Positions 1 through 7,250 of a stretch of 31,745 nucleotides of DNA are shown here, in pieces. The stretch spans positions 1-31,745 of the IMG/VR virus record IMGVR_UViG_3300042914_000356. One strand, given 5' to 3'. How positions within the stretch are numbered: the first letter of the stretch is position 1; the number at the start of each line of letters is the position of its first letter. Both the position numbers and the translations under genes were made by a program. A model generated the notes under the pieces. It was not told the origin of the DNA. It searched no databases and was given only the letters and a program-made list of their open reading frames with translations. This DNA comes from a virus.

Positions 1-524
1 CCCTTAGTAACTGCTCCACCGCCACCGAAGCCGTGCATATATTTTATCTTGTAGTTTACTTGTGTGCCGTGTCTTATAAAGTTATAGACTATCCAACCAC
101 CGTAACCGCCTACTTCTACATTTGTTCCGTTCTTAGAATTTAGACCAAAAACAAATCTATCAATTACATCAGTTTCTTGACGTTTTAAAATGTTTGTTTC
201 ATGATTACCGTAGCCTACAACTTTAATCAAATGAGCATAAGGAGAAAACCACTCAATTGCATCGTTTACAACCGCATCTAAATAGTTTGCTTTGTTGTGT
301 TCAGGTCTGATGTCGTTTTTGCTTTTACGAGGATCATAAGCACCCTGCATTAAACAAAAAGTATCTCCGTTTAATAAGATGTCTGCTCCTAACTCTTTTG
401 CTTGGTCAAGATGACGTTTAAGCATATCACGGTCACATTTGGGATTATCCCAATGGATGTCAGAGATGAGTAGTACTTTTTTAGGTTTAAATTCTGCATC
501 GAAACGGTGTACATTGTTCTTCAT
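1..524 (-). CDS. Metallophosphoesterase, N-terminal part (gene continues at the other end of the window)
   Basis: Calcineurin-like phosphoesterase that probably hydrolyses a phosphomonoester or phosphodiester using two bound metal ions. The ATG is at 524 and the frame stays open to base 1. Metal-ligand motifs appear in family order: SDIHWD near residue 21, LNGDT near 51, and GNHET near 104. A glycine-rich HGFGGGGAVTKG stretch sits just before the break. The last motif, GHVHED, is encoded at 31421-31745. Joining base 1 to base 31745 keeps the frame: 524 plus 325 bases is 849, or 283 codons including the stop. The start overlaps the stop of the preceding gene (ATGA). The family is clear. The substrate is unknown; phage roles proposed for such enzymes include nucleotide or RNA-end processing. 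Confidence 0.93.
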   Translation of the reverse strand, partial: MKNNVHRFDAEFKPKKVLLISDIHWDNPKCDRDMLKRHLDQAKELGADILLNGDTFCLMQGAYDPRKSKNDIRPEHNKANYLDAVVNDAIEWFSPYAHLIKVVGYGNHETNILKRQETDVIDRFVFGLNSKNGTNVEVGGYGGWIVYNFIRHGTQVNYKIKYMHGFGGGGAVTK

Positions 525-844
525 AGTAATATAGACAAAATCAAAACAGACCAACTGATAATACAAAAATCTCTGTACCTATTGCGTTGACCTTTTATTT
601 CAAAGTTGTCGTTCTTTAATTTGATTATTTGACTGTGCTGCTCTTGAATTGTTACACTATCTAAACTCGCCAAAACTATGTATTTTTCCTGTTTTTGGCG
701 GCATTTGTGAAGTTCTAACAGACGCAAATTAATTTCTTTTATCGTGCTGTCTGAGAATTGACAATAAACTCTCTGTGGTGTTAACAGAAGTAATGCTATC
801 AGCAAAGACCTTGTAAATACTGTCGTGCTTTTTTTCAATCTCAT
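521..844 (-). CDS. Secreted or membrane protein with signal peptide and C-terminal membrane segment; lysis (spanin-like) candidate
   Basis: A 107-residue protein. A basic start (MRLKKS) leads into a hydrophobic LLIALLLL core that ends near VYCQ, which reads like a signal peptide cleaved before the glutamine. Charged, coiled-coil-like sequence follows, with ELHKCRQKQEKY near residue 44 and IIKLKNDNFEIKGQRNRY near 72. The C-terminus is one hydrophobic segment, CIISWSVLILSILL. This layout would leave a periplasmic rod attached to the inner membrane. It overlaps the gene before it by 116 bases in another frame, which recalls nested Rz/Rz1 spanin genes. No true lipobox is visible. Coding status is likely; a spanin role is inference from topology and overlap. 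Confidence 0.7.
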   Translation of the reverse strand: MRLKKSTTVFTRSLLIALLLLTPQRVYCQFSDSTIKEINLRLLELHKCRQKQEKYIVLASLDSVTIQEQHSQIIKLKNDNFEIKGQRNRYRDFCIISWSVLILSILL

Positions 845-989
845 ATATTTCTCTGATAATAATAAGCCTACTCGTATCAGGTGGGGATGTCACAGTAGGA
901 TTCGAGGTAGGGCGTGTTAACACTAACACTAATAGAGTGACCAGCCACAACGTCAGTTGAGCTATCAAAGAAAGGTTCTGCTGCTGCAT
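729..989 (-). CDS. Small single-pass membrane protein overlapping both neighbours; spanin-pair candidate
   Basis: An 86-residue protein with one N-terminal membrane segment (LTLWLVTLLVLVLT, about residues 12-25). A proline- and threonine-rich linker follows, then a charged helical region (IIREIYEIEKKHDSIYK). The predicted topology is inner-membrane anchor plus periplasmic domain. It overlaps the preceding gene by 113 bases and the following one by 116. The only ATG is at 989; TTG codons downstream, within or just before the membrane segment, could be the real start and would shorten the overlap. Together with the 521-844 product it makes a nested pair of periplasm-facing proteins not far from the lysozyme gene on the circle. 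Function is inferred, not seen. Confidence 0.6.
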   Translation of the reverse strand: MQQQNLSLIAQLTLWLVTLLVLVLTRPTSNPTVTSPPDTSRLIIIREIYEIEKKHDSIYKVFADSITSVNTTESLLSILRQHDKRN

Positions 990-1314
990 TTACAATAAGT
1001 TCAAAATCTGATTCAGTCACGTTTCTACGAAGAAGTGTGACAATGTCTAAAATAATTCCTGCACTATCACTAAGCACCTCGATAGTGTTAGAGCTACTTT
1101 CAAAGGCTCTATCCATTACCATTAGTTCAAAGTTGTAAGTCACTAATCTTGTTTCGGTGTTAAACTGAAAACCGTTAGGAACTAACCAAACCAAAGGATA
1201 GTATTTAACCTCTTCAACTGCAAAATCAAAGTCAGCCCCTACTGCGAACTTTCCCACCATTTTGTGGCTTTCCGATTGAGTCTGAATTTTTTTGATAATC
1301 TGATTTAACGTCAT
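877..1314 (-). CDS. Tail terminator or tail-completion-like protein
   Basis: A 145-residue soluble protein. I recognise the general pattern from Bacteroidota phages: a short N-terminal helix (MTLNQIIKKIQTQ), a central strand-rich region around YYPLVWLVPNGFQ, a helix carrying EVLSDSAGIILDIVTLL, and a C-terminal strand pair with HSISVSVNTP ending in DIPT. Length and position after the portal and connector genes fit a neck or tail-terminator protein that caps the tail tube. No catalytic motif is present. The start is the ATG at 1314, 38 bases after the stop of the connector-like gene. Confidence in coding is high; the structural role rests on size, order and remembered similarity. Confidence 0.75.
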   Translation of the reverse strand: MTLNQIIKKIQTQSESHKMVGKFAVGADFDFAVEEVKYYPLVWLVPNGFQFNTETRLVTYNFELMVMDRAFESSSNTIEVLSDSAGIILDIVTLLRRNVTESDFELIVNAAAEPFFDSSTDVVAGHSISVSVNTPYLESYCDIPT

Positions 1315-1352
1315 AAAGTTTAATTAGTTTCTGTTCGTTTTTGAGCCGCCAT

Positions 1353-1910
1353 TTATTCTTCTGGGAAGTCATAATTTAAAAAGCAATCATCGTTGTTGCC
1401 TGGTAAGTACATACCGCCAAACAAAGCCGTGTTTTTTGGTTTGATGACATCGAAGCCACTACCAGGATTTAAATACTTAGGGTAAATCTGTGGGTACTCC
1501 TTCAAGAAGTTACGTAATCTTTCAGCATAATACTCTGCCTTGTCTCTGTATCTCTGCTCGATTAGAGTTAATTCTTGTGGAGTGATAGGTTGAGCAAACT
1601 CTGCCTGTCTTGAACTTACGGACTTGTTTAAGAATTTAAAAGTCATCGGAAGCATTGACTCAACTAAAGTATAATACTTTAAACAAGGTGCAATATATGA
1701 ATCTAAAAGAGTCGTATTGTCAGCAGTTACATTACCGTTAAAGGTTTGAACCTGAAGTTCGTCATATATACCGCTACCAATGATGTCACGAATATACACT
1801 TCTTGTGCCTCTTTTATAGCACTTTTTAAAAGTTTTGGATCTACATTCTCATTTATAGGACTATTATCCTGTAAATATGTTGTACTGATAAAATAGACAA
1901 AATTAGCCAT
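1353..1910 (-). CDS. Head-tail connector-like protein (DUF6712 type)
   Basis: A 185-residue, mostly helical protein. The N-terminus has the YFISTTYLQDNSPINENVD pattern and then a helix (LLKSAIKEAQEVYIRDIIG) typical of neck or adaptor proteins that pack onto the portal. Further helices are TLIEQRYRDKAEYYAERLRN (about residues 115-134) and a short acidic tail (NYDFPEE). It directly follows the portal gene, overlapping it by 8 bases, which is the usual place for an adaptor. The match to the DUF6712 family is from memory of Bacteroidota phage proteins. Coding status is very likely and the connector role is probable. Confidence 0.78.
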   Translation of the reverse strand: MANFVYFISTTYLQDNSPINENVDPKLLKSAIKEAQEVYIRDIIGSGIYDELQVQTFNGNVTADNTTLLDSYIAPCLKYYTLVESMLPMTFKFLNKSVSSRQAEFAQPITPQELTLIEQRYRDKAEYYAERLRNFLKEYPQIYPKYLNPGSGFDVIKPKNTALFGGMYLPGNNDDCFLNYDFPEE

Positions 1911-3660
1911 TGATTTTTCTTCTTAATAGTTGTGATTTCCAAATGTGTCTGCAGTAAGGTACGTGAATAGCAGGGGAAGAGTCTTTAACTGTCATCCAAC
2001 CGCCTCTTCTTTCCCAAGCGTTGTAACCTACTCTTGATGAAATTGTATCGATGTCCTCACGAGTGTAGACACGATTTAAAGCGATTAAACTTCTGCAAAA
2101 ATCTCTTGAAGTAGGAATGATTTCAGAGCCGCTTATTCCAGGTCCTTTTTCGTATGTATAACGAACTAAAAGTTCTGTGCCTAAACCTGAGTCAACAAGC
2201 GTCTTAGTTCCTTGCTCAGTTACGTTTAAAATGTTGTCTGCTGAGGTGATTAAGCCGTCATTGATTAATTTGGTTACTGCCTCCGCTACTTTGTCAGCAT
2301 CTTGCTTAATGTTGTTAGCAAGGTCTTGAAGTGTTAACTCTGTGTTTCCGTTCAAAAACTGCAGAATGATTAACTCCAAAGCAGAGGCAAAATCAAAAGG
2401 GACTTTTTCAAATTTAGAAGCCAACTCTCCGAATTGCTCAAATACTGCAAGGTCTTTGTCATCATCCCAACCAAAAGGATTGTGATTGCAATTGCTTTGA
2501 GATGACATTGCAACGGTGTCGCTCATGCCTAACTCTCTTCTTGCTTCAGCTTGTGAGATAATTCCTTTCTCAAATAGTTGAATGTAATCTAAACCGATAG
2601 GAGGCTTGTTTTTAGTTTTTATGGTTACGGGCACAATAAACTTAAAAATAGAAGTCAACGCTCTGTCCATTTGAGTCTGACGTGGCTCAATGTAAGCCGT
2701 CTGAAAAGCCTCGTAAGATTCGATTAGTTCTGAACGTCCACCGAGTTGCCCTTCTGTTTTGATACCAAATAACATGGGAGATGTCACACGATGTGCCATC
2801 AAAATTTCTTGTTGCACAGTTTGGTTTAATATGTCAAACTGCTTATCAAAATCAGATGGTGCTAAGTTATTAACGACAGATGGCGTTTCGTTAGGATCGT
2901 TAAACTGAATAATTATTGAACCTGCATTATCTGTTCCGCTAAAGTTCTCTTTGAATCTCTTAATAGTCTGACGCATCTCTTCACTTGTTGGGATGCCCTT
3001 GAAGAGCTGTAATAGAGTTTGAGCAGAGAAACCACTCTTGATACTATTAAGGTGAAAATTTGCAATCTCCGTGTCTATTTCGATGTATTTTAAAGCACTC
3101 TGATACGGTGCAGTAGGGTATTCACCTCCACCTGCTTTGTACATCTTAAAATAGTACAACTGCTTGTTCTCCCGGGTAATGGGATTCCAGCAATAATAAT
3201 AAATAGGATCTAACTTTCTATCGCTCCAATCTTCAGCATACCAATAGTGACCATCCAGAGAAATACGAACATTTTGAAAAGGCAAGTGATAAATCTCAGC
3301 TATGGATGTTTTCGCCTTGTTCCAAATGATTTCCAGAGCGAATCCGTCAAAGAGTTCAAGGTCAGCAGCAATCTTTGCTTTAACGTCATCAAATGACTCG
3401 TAAGCGTTAATAGAAGCAAGTTTATCATTTGCGATTGTTAGTTGCTCTGTGTTATTTGCTATGACCTCTGTTTTGTCACCTGCTATATATTGAGCCTTTT
3501 GTGATACCAACGCCCCGTGTTTAGGAGAAGAGTTGTAAAGGTCAATTAACATTTGAGGGTACTTGTTATCAGTACCGTATGTTATATAGTTCTTCGCCTT
3601 ATTTTCCTTGAAAACAGGTATCTTGCTTTCGGCAAAGTTTATTCTTGCAAATTCTGTCAT
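1903..3660 (-). CDS. Portal protein with C-terminal winged-helix and MuF-like extension
   Basis: A 585-residue protein forming the DNA entry ring of the capsid. The first 340 residues follow the portal pattern: YITYGTDNKYPQMLIDLYN near residue 27, a long strand-helix region, a DPNETPSVVNNLAPSDFDKQFD segment, and a helix with HRVTSPMLFGIKTEGQLGGR near 291. The rest is unusual. Around residues 430-490 there is a winged-helix-like stretch (LTLQDLANNIKQDADKVAEA). The last 85 residues carry SRDFCRSLI, ERRGGWM and VPYCRHIW, resembling MuF-type minor head protein endings with paired cysteine and histidine. The start at 3660 overlaps the previous small gene (ATGA). Portal identity is strong; the nature of the tail domain is inference. 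Confidence 0.88.
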   Translation of the reverse strand: MTEFARINFAESKIPVFKENKAKNYITYGTDNKYPQMLIDLYNSSPKHGALVSQKAQYIAGDKTEVIANNTEQLTIANDKLASINAYESFDDVKAKIAADLELFDGFALEIIWNKAKTSIAEIYHLPFQNVRISLDGHYWYAEDWSDRKLDPIYYYCWNPITRENKQLYYFKMYKAGGGEYPTAPYQSALKYIEIDTEIANFHLNSIKSGFSAQTLLQLFKGIPTSEEMRQTIKRFKENFSGTDNAGSIIIQFNDPNETPSVVNNLAPSDFDKQFDILNQTVQQEILMAHRVTSPMLFGIKTEGQLGGRSELIESYEAFQTAYIEPRQTQMDRALTSIFKFIVPVTIKTKNKPPIGLDYIQLFEKGIISQAEARRELGMSDTVAMSSQSNCNHNPFGWDDDKDLAVFEQFGELASKFEKVPFDFASALELIILQFLNGNTELTLQDLANNIKQDADKVAEAVTKLINDGLITSADNILNVTEQGTKTLVDSGLGTELLVRYTYEKGPGISGSEIIPTSRDFCRSLIALNRVYTREDIDTISSRVGYNAWERRGGWMTVKDSSPAIHVPYCRHIWKSQLLRRKING

Positions 3661-3773
3661 CTTCCTTGTCCGTTATATGGTTTAGTTGATTTGTGTTTAT
3701 TCTTGTGTTTGGTGTGCCGTCTAAGTTTTTTAGTTGGCTTTGCTTTAAATAAGTTAATCTGCTGCTTTGCCAT
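3657..3773 (-). CDS. Very basic 38-residue peptide upstream of the portal
   Basis: A 38-codon frame from the ATG at 3773 to a TGA that overlaps the portal start (ATGA). The product is rich in lysine, arginine and histidine: KAKPTKKLRRHTKHKNKHKS, then KPYNGQGR at the end. The coupled start and stop, and the lack of any other explanation for the 3661-3753 gap, support a real gene. I have the impression that small basic peptides ending in a GQGR-type motif recur beside portal genes in flavobacterial phages. Such a peptide could bind nucleic acid or coat acidic surfaces in the head. Function is unknown. Confidence 0.65.
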   Translation of the reverse strand: MAKQQINLFKAKPTKKLRRHTKHKNKHKSTKPYNGQGR

Positions 3774-3924
3774 CTTTTGAAAATAAAAGTAGTAAACCTC
3801 CGCCAATAAATGCCGTAAACTCAGTCAATGTTGCTTTTTCAAACCATACGAGAATAAAGCCTACAGCCATAACTCCTAAGCCTAAAGCAGTAGATTTCCA
3901 ATTTTTAAATATACGGTCAATCAT
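3754..3924 (-). CDS. 56-residue membrane protein, holin-like
   Basis: A frame from the ATG at 3924 to the TAA at 3754. The start MIDRIFKNWKSTALG is followed by a hydrophobic segment (LGLGVMAVGFILVWF, about residues 14-28), a short charged turn (EKATLTEF), a second hydrophobic segment (FIGGGLLLLF) and a basic-acidic end (SKDGKAAD). Two membrane helices in so short a protein match small phage holins. It overlaps the preceding membrane gene by ATGA and the next basic peptide by 20 bases, so it is part of a tight chain. It would set the timing of lysis by opening the inner membrane for the lysozyme encoded at 30426. Holin activity is inferred from topology. Confidence 0.68.
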   Translation of the reverse strand: MIDRIFKNWKSTALGLGVMAVGFILVWFEKATLTEFTAFIGGGLLLLFSKDGKAAD

Positions 3925-4091
3925 TTTCGTAGTTTTTTAATGTAGTAAATAGCACCAAGTAAGCCTGTAACTATTGCGATTAACCCACCGATAGCAGATA
4001 TAATTGGATTCCAAGTCGTGGCAATAGAGCTAAAAGCACCTACAAAGGATGTTGTTGTTAAAGCATTAGCGGTTGTATCAGTTAGTTTCAT
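3921..4091 (-). CDS. 56-residue membrane protein, second holin or antiholin candidate
   Basis: I place the start at the ATG at 4091 (MKLTDTTANALTTTSF). A longer in-frame reading to 4211 would overlap the gene before it by 134 bases and its extra residues look non-native. From 4091 the overlap is 14 bases. The product has a weakly hydrophobic threonine-rich start, then one strong membrane segment (ISAIGGLIAIVTGLLGAIYYI, about residues 31-51), and ends KKLRK, which would sit in the cytoplasm. It is coupled by ATGA to the next small membrane gene. Two adjacent tiny membrane proteins suggest a holin/antiholin or two-component holin. This is inference. Confidence 0.65.
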   Translation of the reverse strand: MKLTDTTANALTTTSFVGAFSSIATTWNPIISAIGGLIAIVTGLLGAIYYIKKLRK

Positions 4092-4308
4092 CGAATGGGT
4101 TAGGTGTTGGTTTAGGTATGTATTCGCCTTGTGGGAGATTAAATAGCCACATATATTCTGAATCTTTAAAAGTCTCTTTGTCTTGCTCGTTTCCAAAAAA
4201 GAACCAAACATCGTTGATGTCTTGAACGCAGTTAATAAAGCAGTAAGGGTTAATAAATTTACCTTGTACTTGTGCTGCTTGTTCTTCTGTTAAAATATAG
4301 CCTATCAT
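4078..4308 (-). CDS. Small acidic protein of the fibre cluster, unknown function
   Basis: A 76-residue protein. The N-terminus MIGYILTEEQAAQVQGKFI resembles short appendage or fibre-associated proteins. A central NDVWFFFGNEQD stretch and a proline-rich tail (PKPTPNPFDETN) follow. The ATG shares a base with the stop of the appendage gene upstream (TAATG), so translation is probably coupled. No membrane segment or enzyme motif is seen. By position it belongs to the receptor-binding cluster and could be a fibre chaperone or a small virion protein. Confidence 0.6.
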   Translation of the reverse strand: MIGYILTEEQAAQVQGKFINPYCFINCVQDINDVWFFFGNEQDKETFKDSEYMWLFNLPQGEYIPKPTPNPFDETN

Positions 4309-5117
4309 TATACTTGACGTGAAAGAGTTGTGTTAAATGCTTGTACTGCGGTGTAAAAATTAGATGCTTCGGTAGAACTTAACCCATCTCCGATAGATGC
4401 AAATGCGTATTCCTTATTTGTAAAAAATGCACCATTGCCACCAGCATTTGCTCCGCCTAAATATAAATTATTATTTGCAAATGTTCCAGAGGTTGCATTT
4501 CCTGTTAAAAATGAACTTGCATTGCGATATAAAACTTGTGCTAAACTTCCATTCGTACAACCAACCCAAAAACCTCTTGAATCAGAAGAGCTAGCAGAGG
4601 ATGAATAGGATATATCAGCAATACCAAGATATGCTAAAATTGTACCATATCTTGTAATTAAGTAAGTCGGATTTGTAGTCATCCCAGCATTTGAAGCATT
4701 ACCAAAGTCGTATGGAGAGCCTGCGTTAACATTATTTCTTACATATACGCTTAAATGAGTATTTATTTGCGTTAATTGAGATAATGTGTTTAAATTAGTA
4801 TTAAAAAAATCACTATTTCCGTTACCTTGAACACCTGTGCTTGTAAAAGTCCAATTACTTGTAAAGGTCCCCGTAAAACTTGAACTTTTTAAATTCTGTG
4901 AACACGCTGCTGCACTTGCTCCAACCATTGGATAAATGGCTTTCATTTTAGTCCAAATGCCGTAATCTTTTAAATCTTTTACAAGTTTTTGAGTTGCGGT
5001 TTGTTCAGTAGTAGAAAGTGAACCACCTGCCGTAATTATACGATTGTAATACGCTAACCAATCTGCATCAACTTGCACTATCTGACTACCAACTATTCCG
5101 TGTGTTGCTAAAATCAT
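4308..5117 (-). CDS. Appendage or tail-fibre protein, possible receptor binding
   Basis: A 269-residue product if translation starts at the ATG at 5117 (MILATHGIVGSQ). That ATG overlaps the stop of the preceding fibre gene as ATGA, which favours it over the in-frame ATG at 5144. The N-terminal 75 residues look helical (ADWLAYYNRIITAGG, TATQKLVKDLKD). The rest is serine-, threonine-, asparagine- and glycine-rich beta sequence (TSNWTFTSTGVQGNGNSDFF, NNLYLGGANAGG), like a lectin or concanavalin-type jelly roll. The end (FYTAVQAFNTTLSRQV) is a pattern I associate with Bacteroidota phage and prophage appendage proteins. It probably binds surface glycans or a host receptor. Confidence 0.72.
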   Translation of the reverse strand: MILATHGIVGSQIVQVDADWLAYYNRIITAGGSLSTTEQTATQKLVKDLKDYGIWTKMKAIYPMVGASAAACSQNLKSSSFTGTFTSNWTFTSTGVQGNGNSDFFNTNLNTLSQLTQINTHLSVYVRNNVNAGSPYDFGNASNAGMTTNPTYLITRYGTILAYLGIADISYSSSASSSDSRGFWVGCTNGSLAQVLYRNASSFLTGNATSGTFANNNLYLGGANAGGNGAFFTNKEYAFASIGDGLSSTEASNFYTAVQAFNTTLSRQV

Positions 5118-6208
5118 GCTACTATATCTCCAAATAAATACCACTCATCAGTGCCTATCTTTATCAAAGTTGCACCGCTATACTGCACGTTCAACTTCAA
5201 TTTACCTCCGTTGCTTCTAACGGTCACTCCACTTGTTGCAACTATTGTAGTTTGACCTGCTCCATATTGAGCCAAAAGTATTTGAGTTCCTGTTGGAAAT
5301 GCAACCGAAGAATTTAATGGAATAGTCAAGTTATTCGCACTTCCCACATTCATCTCAACTAACTTGTCAGCATCAGACAAAACAAGTGTGTAAGATGCAG
5401 TTTGCCGATTATTTGTGATTAGTTTATTTGTTTTTGCTGCATCCAAACCTGAATACTGCGAATTTGTTGCATTGTCGCCCGTATTCGTTCCGCTTGTGTT
5501 ACCGATTACGGTTAATTGTGCATCAGTCACATATCTTTTATTGCTGCTATCTGCAATGTCTGCCGTTGTTGCATCTGCCCCAGCAGTTACCAAACCTTTT
5601 GCATCGTAGGTAATTTTAGTTTTTGTCGCTCCTGTGATTGCAGCGTTTTCATCAACTTTACCGTCTAATTGCGTTTGAATCGCAGAGGTAACACCGTTCA
5701 ATGTTTGAAACTCAGTATTACTTACACTTCCGTCACCTAACTTTGCAGCGTCAATTCCTGTTGCTATTTTATCGTTGCTTACAACACCGTTGTCAATAGT
5801 CCAAGTTGCTCCACTTGCAGACACGGTTATATCTCCTTTGTCACCGTCAGAGATGCCACCTCCTCCAACTGTGATATTGCCGCTACCTAATAGAGATTCG
5901 TTGTTAATGGTCTTGATATTAGTGCCGCTAACTAAAGTCGCTTGTTTAGCGTTTAAGGCTGATTGTGTAGCACTTGAAATAGGCTTGTCAGCGTCAGCAG
6001 TATTATCTACGTTCCCTAAGCCAACATCACCTTTAACAAGAGTAACTGCTCCTGTTTTAGAGGCAACACTTTGCACAGGTGCTTCACTTTTAATTTGAGC
6101 AATGCTTATTTTCTTGGTAGTAGATGCTGAGGTGTCCACGATTGGCAAAACGTCATCCGTTGCTATCGTAACTATGGCATCTAAGGCACTAATTTTTTTA
6201 TCTGGCAT
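5114..6208 (-). CDS. Tail fibre protein with collagen-free beta repeats and a C-terminal head domain
   Basis: A 364-residue protein. The N-terminus (MPDKKISALDAIVTIATDDV) is a common fibre attachment pattern. Next come phage fibre repeats: VASKTGAVTLVKGDVGLGNV and NTADADKPISSATQSALNAK (about residues 43-85). A glycine-rich stretch (GSGNITVGGGG) and an IADSSNKRYVTDAQLTVI segment follow. The last 100 residues form a beta domain with TIPLNSSVAFPTGTQILL and GTDEWYLFGDIV, which resembles the end of the 917-residue tail protein at 11523. The frame shares one base with the preceding gene's ATG region. It most likely forms a trimeric fibre for host recognition. Confidence 0.82.
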   Translation of the reverse strand: MPDKKISALDAIVTIATDDVLPIVDTSASTTKKISIAQIKSEAPVQSVASKTGAVTLVKGDVGLGNVDNTADADKPISSATQSALNAKQATLVSGTNIKTINNESLLGSGNITVGGGGISDGDKGDITVSASGATWTIDNGVVSNDKIATGIDAAKLGDGSVSNTEFQTLNGVTSAIQTQLDGKVDENAAITGATKTKITYDAKGLVTAGADATTADIADSSNKRYVTDAQLTVIGNTSGTNTGDNATNSQYSGLDAAKTNKLITNNRQTASYTLVLSDADKLVEMNVGSANNLTIPLNSSVAFPTGTQILLAQYGAGQTTIVATSGVTVRSNGGKLKLNVQYSGATLIKIGTDEWYLFGDIVA

Positions 6209-6654
6209 TATAGTAAAATTTTTGAGTCATCTTCTTGAAGCAAGAAATCACCGCTTTCCAACAATAGGTAAGCGATTGTCTCAGGTGCTTCGATTTCGTA
6301 TATTTTCTCGTTTAGTTCAACGGTGTATTCAGACCTTGTAACATCAAAGTCAACTTTAACAAGACCTTCTTCAACTAACTCGTTTGAAAGTTCAGGGTTT
6401 GTGTTATTTGACGAAGTCTGAGCGTAAATTCTGTAGAGATACTCACCTGCATCAAGTGTAACGGTAGCACCTTCTGTAATTGCAAACTCGTTGTATCTTT
6501 CTTTGTAGCTTGAAATATCAGTTAAAAGAAAGTTGTATTCAACTGCAGTTAAACGATGTTTAAGGCTAAATAAATAGTAAGGGTTAGAGATAGTGGTTTT
6601 CTCCGTCAAAGTCAAATACCAATTCTTACTCTCTGCCTTATTTATCTGTAGCAT
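6208..6654 (-). CDS. Conserved virion-associated protein of the fibre cluster
   Basis: A 148-residue protein beginning MLQINKAESKNWYLTLTEKT. It contains YYLFSLKHR near residue 27, DISSYKERYNEF near 46, and an immunoglobulin-like beta stretch (TVTLDAGEYLYRIYAQTSS) near 65. I recall this arrangement from Bacteroidota phages, where it sits beside fibre genes and is treated as a structural protein. It is the first gene after the terminator at 6691-6718, so it probably opens a separate transcript or is reached by read-through. Its start shares an 18-base leader-plus-start with the gene at 15454. Exact function is unknown. Confidence 0.7.
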   Translation of the reverse strand: MLQINKAESKNWYLTLTEKTTISNPYYLFSLKHRLTAVEYNFLLTDISSYKERYNEFAITEGATVTLDAGEYLYRIYAQTSSNNTNPELSNELVEEGLVKVDFDVTRSEYTVELNEKIYEIEAPETIAYLLLESGDFLLQEDDSKILL

Positions 6655-6669
6655 CTATACTTAAATAAT
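6652..6669 (-). repeat. 18-base repeated start-site leader (copy 1)
   Basis: Reading minus, ATTATTTAAGTATAGATG ends in the start codon of the 6208-6654 gene. The same 18 bases stand at 15452-15469 over the start of the 393-residue tail protein. It may be a late-gene ribosome-loading or promoter element. Confidence 0.6.
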
Positions 6670-6690
6670 AAAAACCAATTTTTGGCAAAT

Positions 6691-6718
6691 AAAAAAGGGT
6701 GACCGAAGCCACCCCTTT
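6691..6718 (-). terminator. Intrinsic terminator with a UUCG tetraloop
   Basis: Reading minus, GGGTGGC-TTCG-GTCACCC forms a 7-bp stem with one G-U pair closed by C(UUCG)G, flanked by AAAG before and a run of six T after it. It lies in an 83-base gap just after the tail tube-like gene. It should end or attenuate the capsid transcript before the fibre genes. Confidence 0.85.
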
Positions 6719-6737
6719 AATAAAGAAACTATGAAAC

Positions 6738-7244
6738 TTAAATCGAGAGAGCAGTTACAACAGAAACCTGTAATTTGTAAGGACTTTCAGACTCAATAGC
6801 ACTCAAAGTGAAATTGTAGCCGTAGTTGTCACCCATTGCAGTTCCTGTTTCAGAAGTCATAGCGGTGATGTCGCAACCGTATTCTTTTCCAACAAGCCAG
6901 TAAGCGTCATTGTTGTCTTGCACGATACAGAATACTCTGTTTTGAGCAAGTAATTTCAACTCGTTACGCTTAGTAGTAGCAAGTTTTCTCAAACGAGCAA
7001 CTACGTCTGTTTGGTTAAATACAGTTCCGTTTTCAGTTGATACGTTAGTAGTGGTAGTCATAGAACCCACACCCTTAGGCATTTCGTATGTATATACGCT
7101 GCCTGAAGCGATGGTGGTAGCAGTAACCTCTCCACCGCTAACGGTAAATCCTGTCGCTGCAAAGTCAACCAGGTGAATAGCTTTAACGCCACCAACTGAA
7201 TCTTTGCAATCTAAAGTAAAACCTGCGGTTAAGTTACAAGCCAT
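6738..7244 (-). CDS. Probable major tail tube protein
   Basis: A 168-residue beta-rich protein starting MACNLTAGFTLDCKDSVGG. An early segment (VKAIHLVDFAATGF) is followed by strands, then an RLRKLATTKRNELKLLAQN helix near residue 86 and a CIVQDNNDAYWLVGKEYG strand pair near 107. The gene lies immediately after the major capsid gene and immediately before a strong terminator, as expected for a very abundant product. It also has the best ribosome binding site in the genome (AAGGAGG, six bases before the ATG). Size and composition fit a tube subunit. I recall similar proteins labelled hypothetical or structural in Bacteroidota phages, so the tail-tube call is inference. Confidence 0.72.
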   Translation of the reverse strand: MACNLTAGFTLDCKDSVGGVKAIHLVDFAATGFTVSGGEVTATTIASGSVYTYEMPKGVGSMTTTTNVSTENGTVFNQTDVVARLRKLATTKRNELKLLAQNRVFCIVQDNNDAYWLVGKEYGCDITAMTSETGTAMGDNYGYNFTLSAIESESPYKLQVSVVTALSI

Positions 7245-7250
7245 TTTCTA

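Noticed and set aside
3553-3780. Plus-strand frame of 75 codons across the portal start
   Set aside because: Cysteine- and leucine-rich product with no motif, antisense to the portal and two short coupled genes.
3921-4211. Longer 96-codon version of the small membrane gene
   Set aside because: Extra N-terminus would overlap the preceding gene by 134 bases; the internal ATG at 4091 fits the coupled arrangement.
5415-6098. Plus-strand frames antisense to the tail fibre
   Set aside because: Composition mirrors the fibre repeats; no start context or protein-like features.
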